From Beta vulgaris subsp. vulgaris (Eukaryota > Streptophyta > Magnoliopsida > Caryophyllales > Amaranthaceae): a stretch of DNA of 64,000 nucleotides. Where the stretch lies: contig NC_079202.1 of NCBI RefSeq assembly GCF_026745355.1, forward strand, positions 34,407,723 to 34,471,722, in the 5' to 3' direction. The notes below the pieces were generated by a model, which was not told where the DNA came from, did not search any database, and saw only the letters and a program-made list of their open reading frames with translations. Below are positions 37,322 to 50,300 of this stretch, in pieces (within the stretch, counting starts at the first letter, position 1; each line of letters starts with the position of its first letter). The position numbers were made by a program, and so were the translations under genes.

Positions 37322-37908
37322 AAACCCTAGCCTCCCCTCTCTTTTTCTCTCTCTCAAACCCTAGTCTCCCCTACCCTTTCTTCATCAATTAGGGGCTGCC
37401 ATGGATGTTTTCATCCATGGTAAGCCCCTTTTCCCCTTTTATTTCCAGTTTTTAATTCATTTTCTTGTTTTGTTCAATAAATTAGTCTCTCTTTATGAGA
37501 GTTTCTCAAATCCTGTTATGGGGTTTTTAGTTTCTGTTTTGGAAATCTCCTTCTCCCCTATGGGAGTTGTGAGTATGATTTTTTTATTTTTAGGTATGAG
37601 AAATTATTCTCATTGGTTGAAGTTCGAGACTCAACATGAAGGTATTGGAATCTCGGATGCGGTCAACCTGACTCGATCAAGAATGTTCTTCCCAAACTAT
37701 ATCAGAATGATAGACTTCCTCATCAATAGCTGCTTGATTCAGCAAATACAAGAGGGATGTGATGTATTGTTCGATCTGGTTCATTGTAGTTTCTTCGAAG
37801 ACGAATTTCATTTACTCTTGTTTAATTGTATCTTGCGTTACTTTAATACCTATTGTAGATGTCGTTTGGCCTTCAATTAATGAAATTTCTCTTTCAAAAA
37901 AAAAAAAA
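37322..37908 (+). mobile_element. Poly(A) retroposon with ~19-bp target duplications
   Basis: The insert begins with AAACCCTAG-type leader sequence and ends in 15 A (37896-37910). It is bracketed by AAGAATAAAATAATAATAA at about 37303-37321 and 37909-37927, the structure of LINE-mediated retroposition. It contains an open frame (37401-37880, 159 codons, starting MDVFIHGKP) that I do not recognise. A GTAAGC just after the start codons and a TTTTTAG near 37594 may be an unspliced intron. Either a retrocopy of an unknown transcript or a non-autonomous LINE-like element. Confidence 0.65.
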
Positions 37909-37916
37909 AAGAATAA

Positions 37917-37961
<45 letters not shown>

Positions 37962-38523
37962 CGTTTTTATTATAGGTCCAAACTAGAACAAAGTTAAATT
38001 CTTTAATATTCGTTTCAAAAATTTTAACTAGGATCGGGTTACGTTTGGGTTACTTTTAATATTCGTTTTAAAAATTTTAACTAGAACCAGGTTATTTTTT
38101 TTGTATTTATTTCAAAAAAATCTAACTTTTCCGGTCCTCGTTTTGGTCCTGAACAATAATTATGTCAATCCCTCAATCAACAATAACCAATGGGTCAGCG
38201 GCACACACGTGTTTCTTTTTGCATTTTCGGGTGTACTTCAGAGATGAATTTTACAATATTCATTTTTGTTGAAAGAACAAACTAAAGTTTTCATATATAT
38301 TAAAAGGAGTTATTTTTCGTCTATAACTAGAACTATAATAGCTACTGAGTGTCTTTGGTGTTTCGAGCTCGTGTTTTTCTCATCGATCCTCGTAAATCTC
38401 TTGTTTTCACGACAATTTTTTTTGGAACAATAAAACACTCGAAAAATGGGCTCTTTAGAAGGAGATGTTTCATCATCTTTACAGAATATCTAATGCGATC
38501 TAGGGATGTCAGATATGTGTAAT

Positions 38524-39325
38524 GTGAAACTATTGGGTCAGACAGTCTGACCCAATAGGTTCCGTCGGACGGGGCGGGGCTCCTGTGTTCTTCCTTCCTC
38601 CTCCCTCAAAAATTTTCTTTGTCCTGCCTTTTCTTCTCATCTGTGTTCTTCATTTCTCCTCTCCTTTACTTTCCTTTCTTCTTCACCACCACCATCTTCT
38701 TCATCATCACCTTCATTATCGGCTTCATTCGGGTCGACATCCGGAACCACTTCACCACCAACATGAGGCTGAGACTCAACTTCATCATCATTATTATCAC
38801 CCTTGTCGTAGGGGTCCGGTGTCGGGAGCGGTGTAGGTGGATCAACATAAGGGTCTCTCCTATCCTTAGAGTCTATTGAACTTTCCTTTTCTGCTTCGAA
38901 ATCAATTCTCTCATTTGAGTCGGATTCGTGGACGGTGTCACTCGAAGCAAGTGAATGAGTTGAATGATTTGAATCATCGATCACTACTGTAACTGAACAT
39001 GTTTTATGTTTGATGTTTGGGTTGATTTTTCAGATAGAATTTATAAAATGAAGACTACCTGAAAAAAAATGAAGACTACCTGAAAAAAATAAAGACCAAC
39101 TGAAACCCAAGTAAGTCTAACTGAAGCACAAGAACCAACTGAAAAAAAAAAAGAAGAAGACTAACTGAAAAAAAAAATGAAGACTACCTGAAAAAAAATG
39201 AAGACTACCTGAAAAAAAATAAAGACCAACTGAAACCAAGTAAGTCTAACTGAAGCACAAGTGCTTCTAACTGAAGTCGTCCGACGAGAATATTTTGTCG
39301 GACGAGTCCGACACAATACGAACTC
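38524..39325. mobile_element. Small MULE derivative B, 802 bp
   Basis: Ends GTGAAACTATTGGGTCAGAC and, at right, GTCCGACACAATACGAACTC. Perfect 9-bp target duplication ATGTGTAAT (38515-38523, 39326-39334). Sister array units read AGATATGTGTAATCAACC across this site without an insert. The right part holds TCTAACTGAAGC and CAACTGAAA words and AAGACTACCTGAAAAAAA repeats, as in the coding MULE. The left end is a perfect 13-bp palindrome around one base. Confidence 0.93.
38637..38984 (-). pseudogene. Acidic open frame inside MULE derivative B
   Basis: A 115-residue minus-strand frame rich in Asp, Glu and Ser (starts MIDDSNHSTHSL; later DNNDDEVES). It occupies the same place relative to the right end (about 340 bp inside) as the acidic first transposase exon of the coding element (about 245 bp inside). 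It is plausibly a leftover first exon of a related transposase after internal deletion. Sequence similarity between the two is weak by eye. Confidence 0.35.
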
Positions 39326-41390
39326 ATGTGTAATCAACCAACTAAAAACCTACAAAAAAATTTTACGAGTTAAAAAAAATAATTATTTCACAAACTAGTT
39401 TAAAGCATTTACTTAACTAAGTCTATTTGTTTGAAAAATACCTAAAGTGTTGTTAGCTTTTATTTTAATGATAAGCATGAATATTAAAAACTATAAAATA
39501 AATAATAATGATAAAAATTATATATTACATGTAATGGTGATTAAACTTATTTCAATTCTCCTGTGATCTTCAAATAATTCTTGTTGCGGCCATTGACATT
39601 TCAACGACAACTTTGTTTTGCATAGGAATCTAATAGAAATTAAAGACATATGCGTTATTTATCAATAATAATACTAATAATAATAATATTAACAATAATA
39701 ATAATAAAGATAATATTAATAAGGATAATAATTATAATAATCATAATAACAATATCAATAATAATAATAATAAATCAATACCACAACAATGTTGCAATAC
39801 AATTCAATTTTTGCATGTAAAGATTAAATTGATTTAGAGTTTTGTCTCCACTAGTAGACAATTACAGGGCAGAAGCCCTCTAGTGGAGTGATCATGTCTG
39901 GTTAATCTGGAGGAACTCTGACATTGTCCATCCATTGCTGACGTAGTTGAGCTAGCACCTACAACACCGTACCACAGGCTAGTGCATTCATAGCAAATGT
40001 GATTCCACCTCCTTCTAATTCCATTTTCGTGCTAAGTTTATCGGTACATATTCAATTTAAAATTCTATTGAATATGTTATTCAAATTTTTTCATTCTTTT
40101 TATTTTAACAAATTCTTTTGCAGCACCAAAAAAAACATGTCATCAAATCAGGTTTATGAAACGTGATTTTGCACAGATTTTTTCGAACCTGCAGATTTTC
40201 AATGTGCATTTTTTGAAACTAGACAAAGAGCCTATGAACAAAAGTCCACCACAATTTAAAAAGATCGTATAAAGATTTTAATTATATTCCATAATAATAA
40301 TAATAATAATAATTATTATTATTATTATTATTATTATTGTTATTATAATAAATATTATAAGAATAAAATAATAATAATAATAATACTAATCGTTTTTATT
40401 ATAGGTCCAAACTGAGACAAAGTTAATTTTTTAAATATTCGTTTCGAAACTTTTAACTAGGATCGGGTTATTTTTGGGTTACTTTTAATATTCGTTTCAA
40501 AAAATTTAACTAGAACCATGTTAATTTTTTTTATATTTATTTCGAAAAATCCAACTTTTTCGGTCCTCGTTTTGGTCCTGAACAGTAATTATGTCAATCC
40601 CTCAATCAACAATCACCAATAGGCCCGAGGCACACACGTGTTTCTTTTTCCATGTATGGTAATCGAGTGTTTTTTAAAGATGAATTTTACAATATTCATT
40701 TTTGTTCAAAGAACAAACTAAAGTAAATACATTTTTCATATATTTCAAAAGGATTTTTTTTTTCCTATAATTAGAACTATAATAGCTACTGAATGTCTTT
40801 GGTGATTCGAGCTTGTGTTTTTTCCATCGACCCTCGCAAATCTCCTTTTTTCAGGATAATATTTTTTTTTTTTGAATGATAAAACACTCGAAAAATGTCC
40901 TATTTAGAAGGAGATATTTAATCATCTTTACATAATACCCGATGCGATCTAGGGAGGTCAGATATGTGTAATCAACCGACTGAAAAACCTAAAAAAAGTT
41001 TTACGAGTTAAAATAAAAATAATTATTTCACAAACTAATTTAAAGCATTTACTTAACTAAGTCTATTTGTTTAAAAAATACCTAAACTGTTGTTAGCTTT
41101 GATTTTAATGATAAACAGAAATATTAAAAACTATAAAATAAATTATAATTATATAAATTATCTGATGATGATTAAACTTATTTCAATTCGTTTTTTTTAT
41201 CTTCAAATAAGTCTTGTTGCGGCCATTTCAATCTCCGACACATTTCAAGGACAACTTTGTTTTGCACAAGAATCTAATCGAAATTATAATTTTTTGAAAC
41301 TGGAGAAAGAGCGTATGAACAAAAGCACATCACAACTTAAAAAGATGGTATAAATATTTTAATTATATTCCATAATAATAATAATATTAA

Positions 41391-42264
41391 GTGAAAGTAT
41401 TGAGTCAGACCGTCTGACCAAATACTTACTGTCAGACGGGCTGACCTAAATGAAAAATCTCTCCTCTTTTCTCTTTCATATCGTCTTCTTTCTCCAGCCT
41501 TTTAGTTCTTTAAATTTAGAGAAATGACTGGATTGTATTCGCCTCAAATCGAGCAAATCCTGGAGCTGTGCAAACAGAAGACATTCCCGATCCTGGACAC
41601 TTTGGTATCTACCTGGTGAAGGCAAGGGATCCCAGTGCGGTGGTAAAAGTGATAGATAGTTGATATGATTCAACACGTCCCGGACGAGAATTGTTTCCTG
41701 GCAAATACAATCCAGTTCATTTTCCTCTAAATTTAATTTTCTGAGAACAATTCAGAGAATGAGAAATGGAAATATTATTCGAGGAATTTTTTCTTCTTAT
41801 ATGCTGTAGAAACTTGTTCTAGCACAATTTCTTCTTATTTGTACTGTAGTTAAGAGGGGAAGAGAAGATGATTCCAGGTATTTTGAGTTGGTTTTTTTTG
41901 TTTTAGTTGGTTATTGTTTTCTTTCAGTTCGTTATTGTTTTCTTTCAGTTGGACTTTGTTTTCTTTCAGTTGGACTTTGTTTTCTTTCAGTTGGACTTTG
42001 TTTTGTTTCAGTTGGACTTTGTTTCGTAATATGTATACCAACTGAAACAAATAATGGACCAACTGAAACAAAAAATGGACCAACTGAAAGAAATAATGGG
42101 CCAACTGAAAGAAATAATGGACTACCTCAAAGAAAATGAATACTACCTGAAAAAAAATGAAGACTACCTGAAAGAAAATTAAGACTAACTGAAAAAAATT
42201 GGAACCACCTGAAAGTTGTCCGACCAAAGATTATGGTCGGACGAGTCCGACACAATACGTTCTC
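41391..42264. mobile_element. Small MULE derivative C, 874 bp
   Basis: Left end GTGAAAGTATTGAGTCAGAC; right end GTCCGACACAATACGTTCTC, matching the coding MULE end at 5500. Perfect 9-bp target duplication TAATATTAA (41382-41390, 42265-42273). Near the right end TTTCAGTTGGACTTTG repeats (41885-42020) face CCAACTGAAA repeats (42048-42200), a large inverted arrangement. The left half has an open stretch (41476-41676, minus) I do not recognise; it could be captured host sequence. Confidence 0.92.
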
Positions 42265-43097
42265 TAATATTAATATTAATAATAATTATTATTATTTTTG
42301 TTATTATAATAATAATAATAATAATAATAATCGTTTTTATTATAGGTCAAAACTAGGACAGAATTAATTTTATTAATATTTGTTTCGAAAATTTTAACTA
42401 GGATTGGGTTACTTTTAAAATTCGTTTCAAAAAATTTATTTCGAAAAATCTAACTTTTTCGGTCCTCGTTTTGGTCCAAAACAATAATTATGTCAATCCC
42501 TCAATCAACAATAACTAATGGGCACGAGGCAGACACGTGTTTCTTTTTTCATTTCCGGTAATCGAGTGCTCTTTAGAGGTGAATTTTATATCTTTGGTGA
42601 TTCGAGCTTGTGTTTTTTCCCATCAACCCTCGTAAATATCTTGTTTTTATGACAATTTTTTTTGGGAACAATAAAACACTCGAAAAATAGCCTCTTTAGA
42701 ACGAGATGTTTCATCATCTTTACATAATATCCGATGCGATCGAGGGATGTCAGATATGTGTAATCAACAATTGAAAACCTACAAAAAAATTTACGAGTTT
42801 AAAAAAATAATTATTTCACAAACTAATTCAAAGCATTTATAACTAAGTCTATTTGTTTAAAAAATTCCTAAAGTGTTGTTAGCTTTTATTTTAATGATAA
42901 GCATGAATATTAAAAACTATAAAATAAATTATAATTATAAAAGTGATATGTTACATGTGATATTAAACTTATTTTAATTCATTTTTTTAATGTTCAAATA
43001 AGTCTTGCTGCGGCCATTTTATTCTCCGACACATTTCAACGACAACTTTGTTTTGCACAGGAATATAATAGAAATTAAAGACATGTGAGTTATTTAT

Positions 43098-43098
43098 C

Positions 43099-43167
<69 letters not shown>

Positions 43168-43230
43168 GATAATATTAATAACAACAATAATAATAATGAT
43201 AATAACAATATCAATAATAATAATAATAAA
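43098..43230. repeat. (TAA)n microsatellite in array unit 5
   Basis: Equivalent in position to the tract at 34255-34400. Confidence 0.9.
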
Positions 43231-43756
43231 TCAATACCAGAAAAATGTTGTAATACACTTCAATTTTTGCAGGTAAAGATCAAATTGATTTATAGTCTTG
43301 TCTCCAATGGTAGGCAATTACAGGGCAGGGGCCCTCTAGTGGAGTGATCATGTCTGGTTAATCTAGAGGAACTCTTAATTACATTGTACATCCTTTGCTG
43401 ACGTAGTTGAGCTACCACCTACAACACCGGCACAAGCTGTGCACGCACCACGGGGCTAGTGCAGTCATAGCAAATGTGATTCCACCTGCTTCTAATTTGA
43501 ATTTCGTGCTAAGTTTATTAGTACATATGCAATTTAAAATTATATTGAATATGTTATTCAAATATTTTCATTCTTTATATTTTGATAAATTCTTTTGCAA
43601 CACCAAAGCACATGTCATCAAATCAGGTTTATGAAACGTGATTTTGCACAGAATTTTTCGAACTTGCAGATTTTTAGTGTGCATTTTTTGAAACTGGACA
43701 AAGAGCTTATGAACAAAAGCCCACCACAATGTAAAAAGATGGTATAAATATTTTAA

Positions 43757-45021
43757 CGGTTTTTTTACCAAATACCCCCGACAAATTAAGAAATTCACTA
43801 TATACGCTCAATGTTTCAAAAATGCACCGTATACCCTTGAGTTTTTTAAAACGTGCACCAGATACCCTTTTCCTAACTTCCGTTAACTCATCGTTAGCTC
43901 ACCGTTAGCTTTATTTACCATTTTGTCATTTATTTACCATAAACCCTAATTCTAATCTAACTCTAACTTTAAACCTAAACCATTATCCTAAGCCATAACC
44001 CTAACCCTAACACCTTGCCAGCCCCCACCCAAACCCTTCCCCTCCACCCCAGCCCAGGTTCCTACCCCCTCCCCTCCCCTCCACTGCCGCTCCCCCACCC
44101 CCTCCCCTCCCATCCCAGTCGCTCCCCCCACCCCTCCCATCCCCTCCACCGCTGCTCCTCCAGCCCTCCCCGTGCTAGCCCAGACCACCATCTCCACCAC
44201 TAAAACCACCATTTTCGCAAGTTGCCATTAATGTCCACAAACCGTCCTCTATTTCACAATATTTCTCTCTCTCCTCTATTTTTCCCAGCTTGTCCCACCG
44301 CACCACCACTCCCCCCCCCCTCCCTCCACCGCAAACCCCACCCTCCCCTTGCTAGCCCAAACCTCAATCTCCACCAATTAAACCACCATTTGCCATTTTT
44401 GCGGGTTAATGTGCAAAATCGAGCCCAGAAATCGACCCAAATCTGACGAAATCATTCGAGGGAGGGAAGAGGAAGACGATTCGAGGGTGGGGGAGGGGTG
44501 GGGGTTTGGCTTTTGAGGGGGAGGAGTGCGGAATTAGAAAGCTCGGGGCTGGAAAATCGACGGGGAAGGGGTGAGGGGTGGTTGGCGTGAACGAACGCGC
44601 ACGGGTGGGGAGGCCGGCACGCGCAGTGTCGGTGGGGGTGGGGGAGGCCGACACGCGCAGCGGCGATGGGGGTGGGGGAGGTCGGCACGCACATCGGTGG
44701 TGGGAGAGGGATAGGGGTTGGGGTGGGATGGAGGGGAGGGGGTGGGGGCTGCCAAGGAGTAGGGTTAGGGTAAGGGGGAGGGTTTAGGGGTATGTTTAGA
44801 TCAAGGATTAGGGTTAGATTAGGGTTAGGGTTAGGTGAAATTAGGATTAGGGCTTAATGATGATAAAATCGTAAATAAATCTAAAGGTGGGTTAACGACA
44901 GTTAGGAAAAGGGTATCTGGTGCGCAGTTTTCGAAACTCAAGGGTATACGGTGCATTTCTGAAACATTGAGGGTATATAATGAATTTCTTGATTTGTCGG
45001 GGGTATTCGGTGTAAAAACCG
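43757..45021. mobile_element. Long-TIR MULE with GC-rich centre, 1265 bp
   Basis: Begins CGGTTTTTTTACCAAATACC and ends, read inverted, CGGTTTTTACACCGAATACC. The inverted match continues for about 130 bp to the GTTAAC near 43885 and 44894. Perfect 9-bp target duplication ATATTTTAA (43748-43756, 45022-45030). The interior is strikingly C-rich (about 43990-44350) then G-rich (about 44455-44790), with TAACCCTAACCC and TTAGGGTTAGGG near its edges. This gives long open frames on both strands that look compositional. No transposase. Different family from elements A-C. Confidence 0.93.
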
Positions 45022-45077
45022 ATATTTTAATTATATTCCATAATAATAATAATTATTACAATAAAATTATAATAATA

Positions 45078-45131
<54 letters not shown>

Positions 45132-45574
45132 GTTTTTATTATAGGTCCAAACTAGGACAAAGTTATTTTTTTTAATATTCATTTCGAAAATTTTGACTAG
45201 GATCAGGTTACTTTGGGTTACATTTAATATTCGCTTTAAAAAATTTAACTAGATCCGTGTTTATTTTTTTATATTTATTTCGAAAAATCTAACTTTTTCG
45301 GTCCTTATTTTGTTCCTGAACAATAATTATGCCAATCCCTCAATCAACCATAACCAATGGGCCCGAGGCACACACGTGTTTCTTTTTCCATTTCCTGTAA
45401 TCGAGTGTACTTTAGAGATGAATTTTACAATATTCATTTTTGTTGAAAGAACAAACTAAAGTAAATTGAGTTTTCATATATTTCAAAAAGAGTTTTTTTT
45501 CCCTATAATTAGAACTATAATAGCTACTGAATGTCTTTAGTGATTCGAGCGTGTATTTTTTCTCATCGACCCTC

Positions 45575-45575
<1 letters not shown>

Positions 45576-45661
<86 letters not shown>
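45576..45661. repeat. (AT)n microsatellite at the array / retrotransposon junction
   Basis: About 85 bases of AT dinucleotides directly abut the truncated sixth array unit (which stops after ACCCTCGTA) and the left LTR of the next element. Confidence 0.9.
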
Positions 45662-45664
<3 letters not shown>

Positions 45665-47114
45665 CCGTCATATTAATTAATACAATAAAGTTCCCAATTA
45701 AATCCCATATATGTTTGCATCAATCTTCCATAGAAACATAATATAAATCTCATAATCAACATGTTTCAAACAACAACATAAAACACGTAAATCCAACTTA
45801 ATAGTAATCACATATTAACTCAACATAGTTTCCTATACATGATACTACATAATTTTAATCCTTAAAATCATGATACTAATCCAATCAACATATAGGTATG
45901 CACATACCTTGTGGTAGACAAATCGAGTGGCCACTTTCACAACCTCAAAAGTCGCCTAAAGAGAATTCTCCACCTAAAACAACCAATATAAATCCACAAC
46001 CAACCCTTTATGAATTTACAACAATAAAATAGTTTAAACCCTTATTAAAAGTGTTTAAAACCTTTTTCATTATTAAAACTTAAGTATTAAAGCCCCCTAG
46101 TATAGTATTACTATACTAGTTGTCAAAAACTCTCAAAACTCATGTTCTAAAATCATAAATCTCCATCAACAATACTCTTTTCAAATTTCCAGCAATATAT
46201 TATATATTAAAACTCTTGTTAAACATGCTTAAATATATATAAAGTCATAAGAAGAATCAATCTCATAAACTATAACATACTACTATGATTTTTGAACCTT
46301 TAAAACCCAAAAATCCATGCTTTGATAATTAAAATCTGAATTCAAACATAATAAGTAAATCGGAATTTTTATTTCTTCAATACATAAATTATATAATCTT
46401 AGATTCATAATTAAATCATCAAACTATAACTTTTAAACATGATCATATTGAAACAAATCTTAAAAACATAAACTTTGCATTGAAAATAACTTGAGGAGGA
46501 AGACATTAACCAAAGCAAGAAGAGGAGGGAAGGAGGCTCACGACACTAGGCGGCGGACGACAGCAGGTGGTGGTCGGCAGTCGGTGGCGGAGGTGCAGCA
46601 GCCGGCGAGAGGAGAAGGATGAAGGAGAGGAAGAAAGAAGATAGAGAAGGAAAAAGGGTAGATAGACAGAGAGCCGGGGGTTTCGGGAGGAAGGAGAGAG
46701 AAAATAATTTGTGTGGGGAAAAAGTGGGATTTATGGAATTTTTATAGTTTCGCTTTGTGGGCTTAGGAAAAGGTGATTGAACTCAAATATAGTTTAATGA
46801 TTAATGAAATTATAGTTTGGGTTCCCCATATCCAATTATGGGTCCTTTTCCTAATCGAAAAAGTGTTTGGGTTTCTCATACCCACTTAGAAATCTTTTTC
46901 CAAATCCAAAATGTGTTTTAAGCTTTTCAAATATTTTTCAAAGCATGCCTAGACAAAATATTTTAAGTTCCTGAATTCATTAAAATAATTCCTTTGACTT
47001 TTAAATTGTCAACCTTTTAAGAAATAAATCATTTAAATACTAAAATACATTTAAATATAAATAACTATACATTAAACCATATTTACAAAATTCATAAATC
47101 TACGGGGAATAACA
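45661..47114 (-). repeat. 3' LTR of the Tekay-like element
   Basis: The last ~720 bp (46392-47114) match 51219-51922 closely. The left boundary is uncertain because the right LTR lacks that part. A polypurine-like AAGAGGGG (minus, about 47120-47130) precedes it. The purine-rich GGCGGCGGACGACAGCAGG patch (46550 onward) occurs in both copies. Confidence 0.75.
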
Positions 47115-47397
47115 TTGTACCCCTCTTAAAAGAATTTTCGCCCCGAAGCTTGACACGAAACCTCACAAATTTTCAAAAGATTTTAACTCTACTTCTTTTT
47201 GAGAAATACTTATGTCACTCATGTGCACACTTTTACCAACTTTAAAATCACTTGTGTTACTCATGAACACGCTTTCCATGCAGATAATCTATTTATTTTG
47301 CACCAACATATGCAAATCGCCAAAATAAGCATAAAAATGCATAAAAATACCATAATAATAGGTAAAAAGTTCGAAATTCTATCGAATTCTACCCCCC

Positions 47398-50300
47398 TTA
47401 AAGAAAACAAGTTACGCCCTCGTAACTCACCTCAGGGAACAAATCTAGATACTTCTTCTTCATTTCATCTTCGGCTTCCCACATTGCCTCTTCAGACTCA
47501 TGGTTAGACCAAAGCACTTTTACGATATTCACATTCTTATTGTGTATACTACGTACCTTCTTATCAAGAATTCTCACAAGCCTTTCCTCATATGTGAGGC
47601 TACTATCGATTTGGATTCTTTCAGGCTCCAAAACGTGATGTTCATCACGGATATAACGCTTGAGTTGGGAAATATAAAACACGTCGTGCATTTTCTCAAA
47701 TTTCATTGGCAATGCCAACTTATAAGCTACTTTCCCAATTCTTTGCAAAATCTCATATGGGCCTACATATTTGGCACTTAATTTGCCCTTTGTTCCAAAT
47801 CTCATCACTCCCTTAGTTGGTGATACTTTTAGAAACACTACATCAACTATTGCGAACTCATCTTCTCGTCTCTATAAATCGGCATAACTCTTTTGCGTAT
47901 CTTGAGCAGCTTGAATTAGCTTGAATCAACTTTACATTTCTAATGGTCTCCTCAATGAATTTTGCCCCCAATACTATGTTCTCACTAAAATCATTCCAAC
48001 AACTAGGACTTCTACACTCCCTTCCATATAGTACCTCAAGGGGGCCATCTTAACACTCGCATGATAACTATTATTGTATGAAAACTCAATCAAGTCTAAT
48101 TGGTCTTACCAACTACCTTGGAAATCAATAGTGCACACTCTCAACATATCTTTCATGGTTTAGTTAGTCGTCTCAGTCTGACAATCGTTTGTAGGGTGAA
48201 AGGCAATACTCATTTTGTTTAATATTGTCCCAAGATTCAATTGGACCTTTTGCCAAAATTTCGAGAGGAATCTCGAACCACGATCAGAAATGATATTTTT
48301 TGGAACCCCGTGCAATGACACTACATGCTTAATGTACGTCTTCCCATATCTCTTTAATTGGAATGAACACGGTTGACTTCGTTAGATGGTCCACCACAAC
48401 CTAAATAGTATCATTGCCATTTCTCATCTTAGGCAAAGAAATCACAAAAGCCATTGAAATGAAATTCCCACTTCCATCCAGGAACCTCTAAGGATTGAAC
48501 CTTCCCCATGGGTCTTTTATGATCTATCTTCACAATCTGACAGGTTAGACACTTAGACACGAAATCAGCAACCTTACGTTTCATGTTTGGCCACAAATAT
48601 ATCTCTTTAAGGTCTTGTCACCCCCAAGGTGCACGGAATATGGAGTGTGATGCCCCTCATTCATAAGAGGTCTCTTAAGCTCATCACATTTTTGTGGTAC
48701 ATACCAGCTTCCCTTAAACCTCAAACTTCCATCATCATGGATCTGAAGACCGACTTCCTTATCTTCCTTCATCTTCTCCTTAATCTTATCTAGGTGCTCA
48801 TCTCCAACTTGACTCTCTTTGATCTCGTCAAAAACTGACAACCCTAATGACAAAGCACTCAATCTTGCCTCGCTCTCCCCATTATTTAAGATTTCTAGGC
48901 TAAGTCTTTGCATATCTCGATACAACTCCTCGGGAACTACCAAGGCATTCATGCTATGGTTCGACTTTCTAATCAAAGCATCGGCAACTACATTTGCCTT
49001 TCCCTCATGATATTGGATGTCTAGCCATCTAGGTCATAGTCCTTAATCAACTCTAACCATCTACTATGTCTCATATTGAGGTCTTTCTGGGTAAAAATGT
49101 ACTTTAAACTTTTATGGTCGGTAAATATCTTACAGATTGCCCTTATAAAGGTAATGTATCCAAATTTTCAAGGCAAACACGATCGCATCTAACTCTAGGT
49201 CATGGGTAGGGTAATTACTTCATGTGATTTCGATTAACGCGACGCATACGTAATTACCTTCCCATTCTGCTGCAACACACATCCCAAACCATTCTTTAAA
49301 GCATCACTATACACCTTAAATCCCTCATCTCCATCAGGCATGTGTCAAAACAGGTGCAGAGGTTAAACGTTCTTCCTCGCTCTTCTCACTCCACTCAAAC
49401 TTCGACTCTTTCTACATCAAATTGGTCATGGGCCTCGCTATCTTCAAGAAATCACTCACAAAATCTCCTATAATATCAAGCTAGGCTTAGGAAACTTCGG
49501 ATATTCGACAATTCTTTGGAGTAGGCCACTCACTAATAGCTTGGATCTTTGCAGGATCTACATAGACTCCTTCTTTAGACATATATATAGTGACCCAAAA
49601 ATGCTACTTTCTCCAAAAAAAACTCACGCTTAGAGAACTTGGCATATAATTGATTCTTCCTAAGCGTCTCCAATATAATCCTCAAGTGCTCATCATTCTC
49701 TACTTCATTCTTTGAATAAATAAAAATATCATCAATGAATACCATGACAAATTTATCTAAGAACTCATGAAAAATCCTATTCATCAAATCCATAAATATG
49801 GAAAGAGCATTGGTTAAACCAAACGGCATTACAGTGAACTGACTGAACTCATACTGAACATAACGCGTCCTGAATGCAGTCTTAAGTACATCCTTATTAA
49901 CTACCCTCAACTGGTGATACCCAAAATGCAAATCGATCTTCGAGAACATGCTCGCTCCATTCAACTGATCAAATAGGTCATCTATCCTAGGAAAAGGACA
50001 CTTAATGGTTATATATTGTTCAGTTCCCTATAGTCAATACACAACATCATACTCCTATCCTTCTTCTTCGCAAATAGTACAGGAATCCCCTAGGTGACGC
50101 ACTTGGCCTAATATAACCCTTATCCAGCAACTCTTGCAATTGCATCTTCAGCCCACTCATGGTGGTGCCATTCTATATAGTGCCTTAGAATATAAGTGCA
50201 GTTCCAAGAACTAAGTCTATGGTGAACTCAACAGCTCTAGCAGGCGGCATACACGAAATCTCACTCGAAAATACATCCATAAACTCCTTCACAATTGGAA

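Noticed and set aside
43988..44787. Pro-rich and Gly/Arg-rich open frames on both strands
   Set aside because: They follow from C-rich and G-rich composition inside the long-TIR MULE. No domain or splice structure supports a gene.
44755..44860. A true telomere end
   Set aside because: Only a few TTAGGG-like words, not the plant TTTAGGG repeat in tandem, and they lie inside a transposon.
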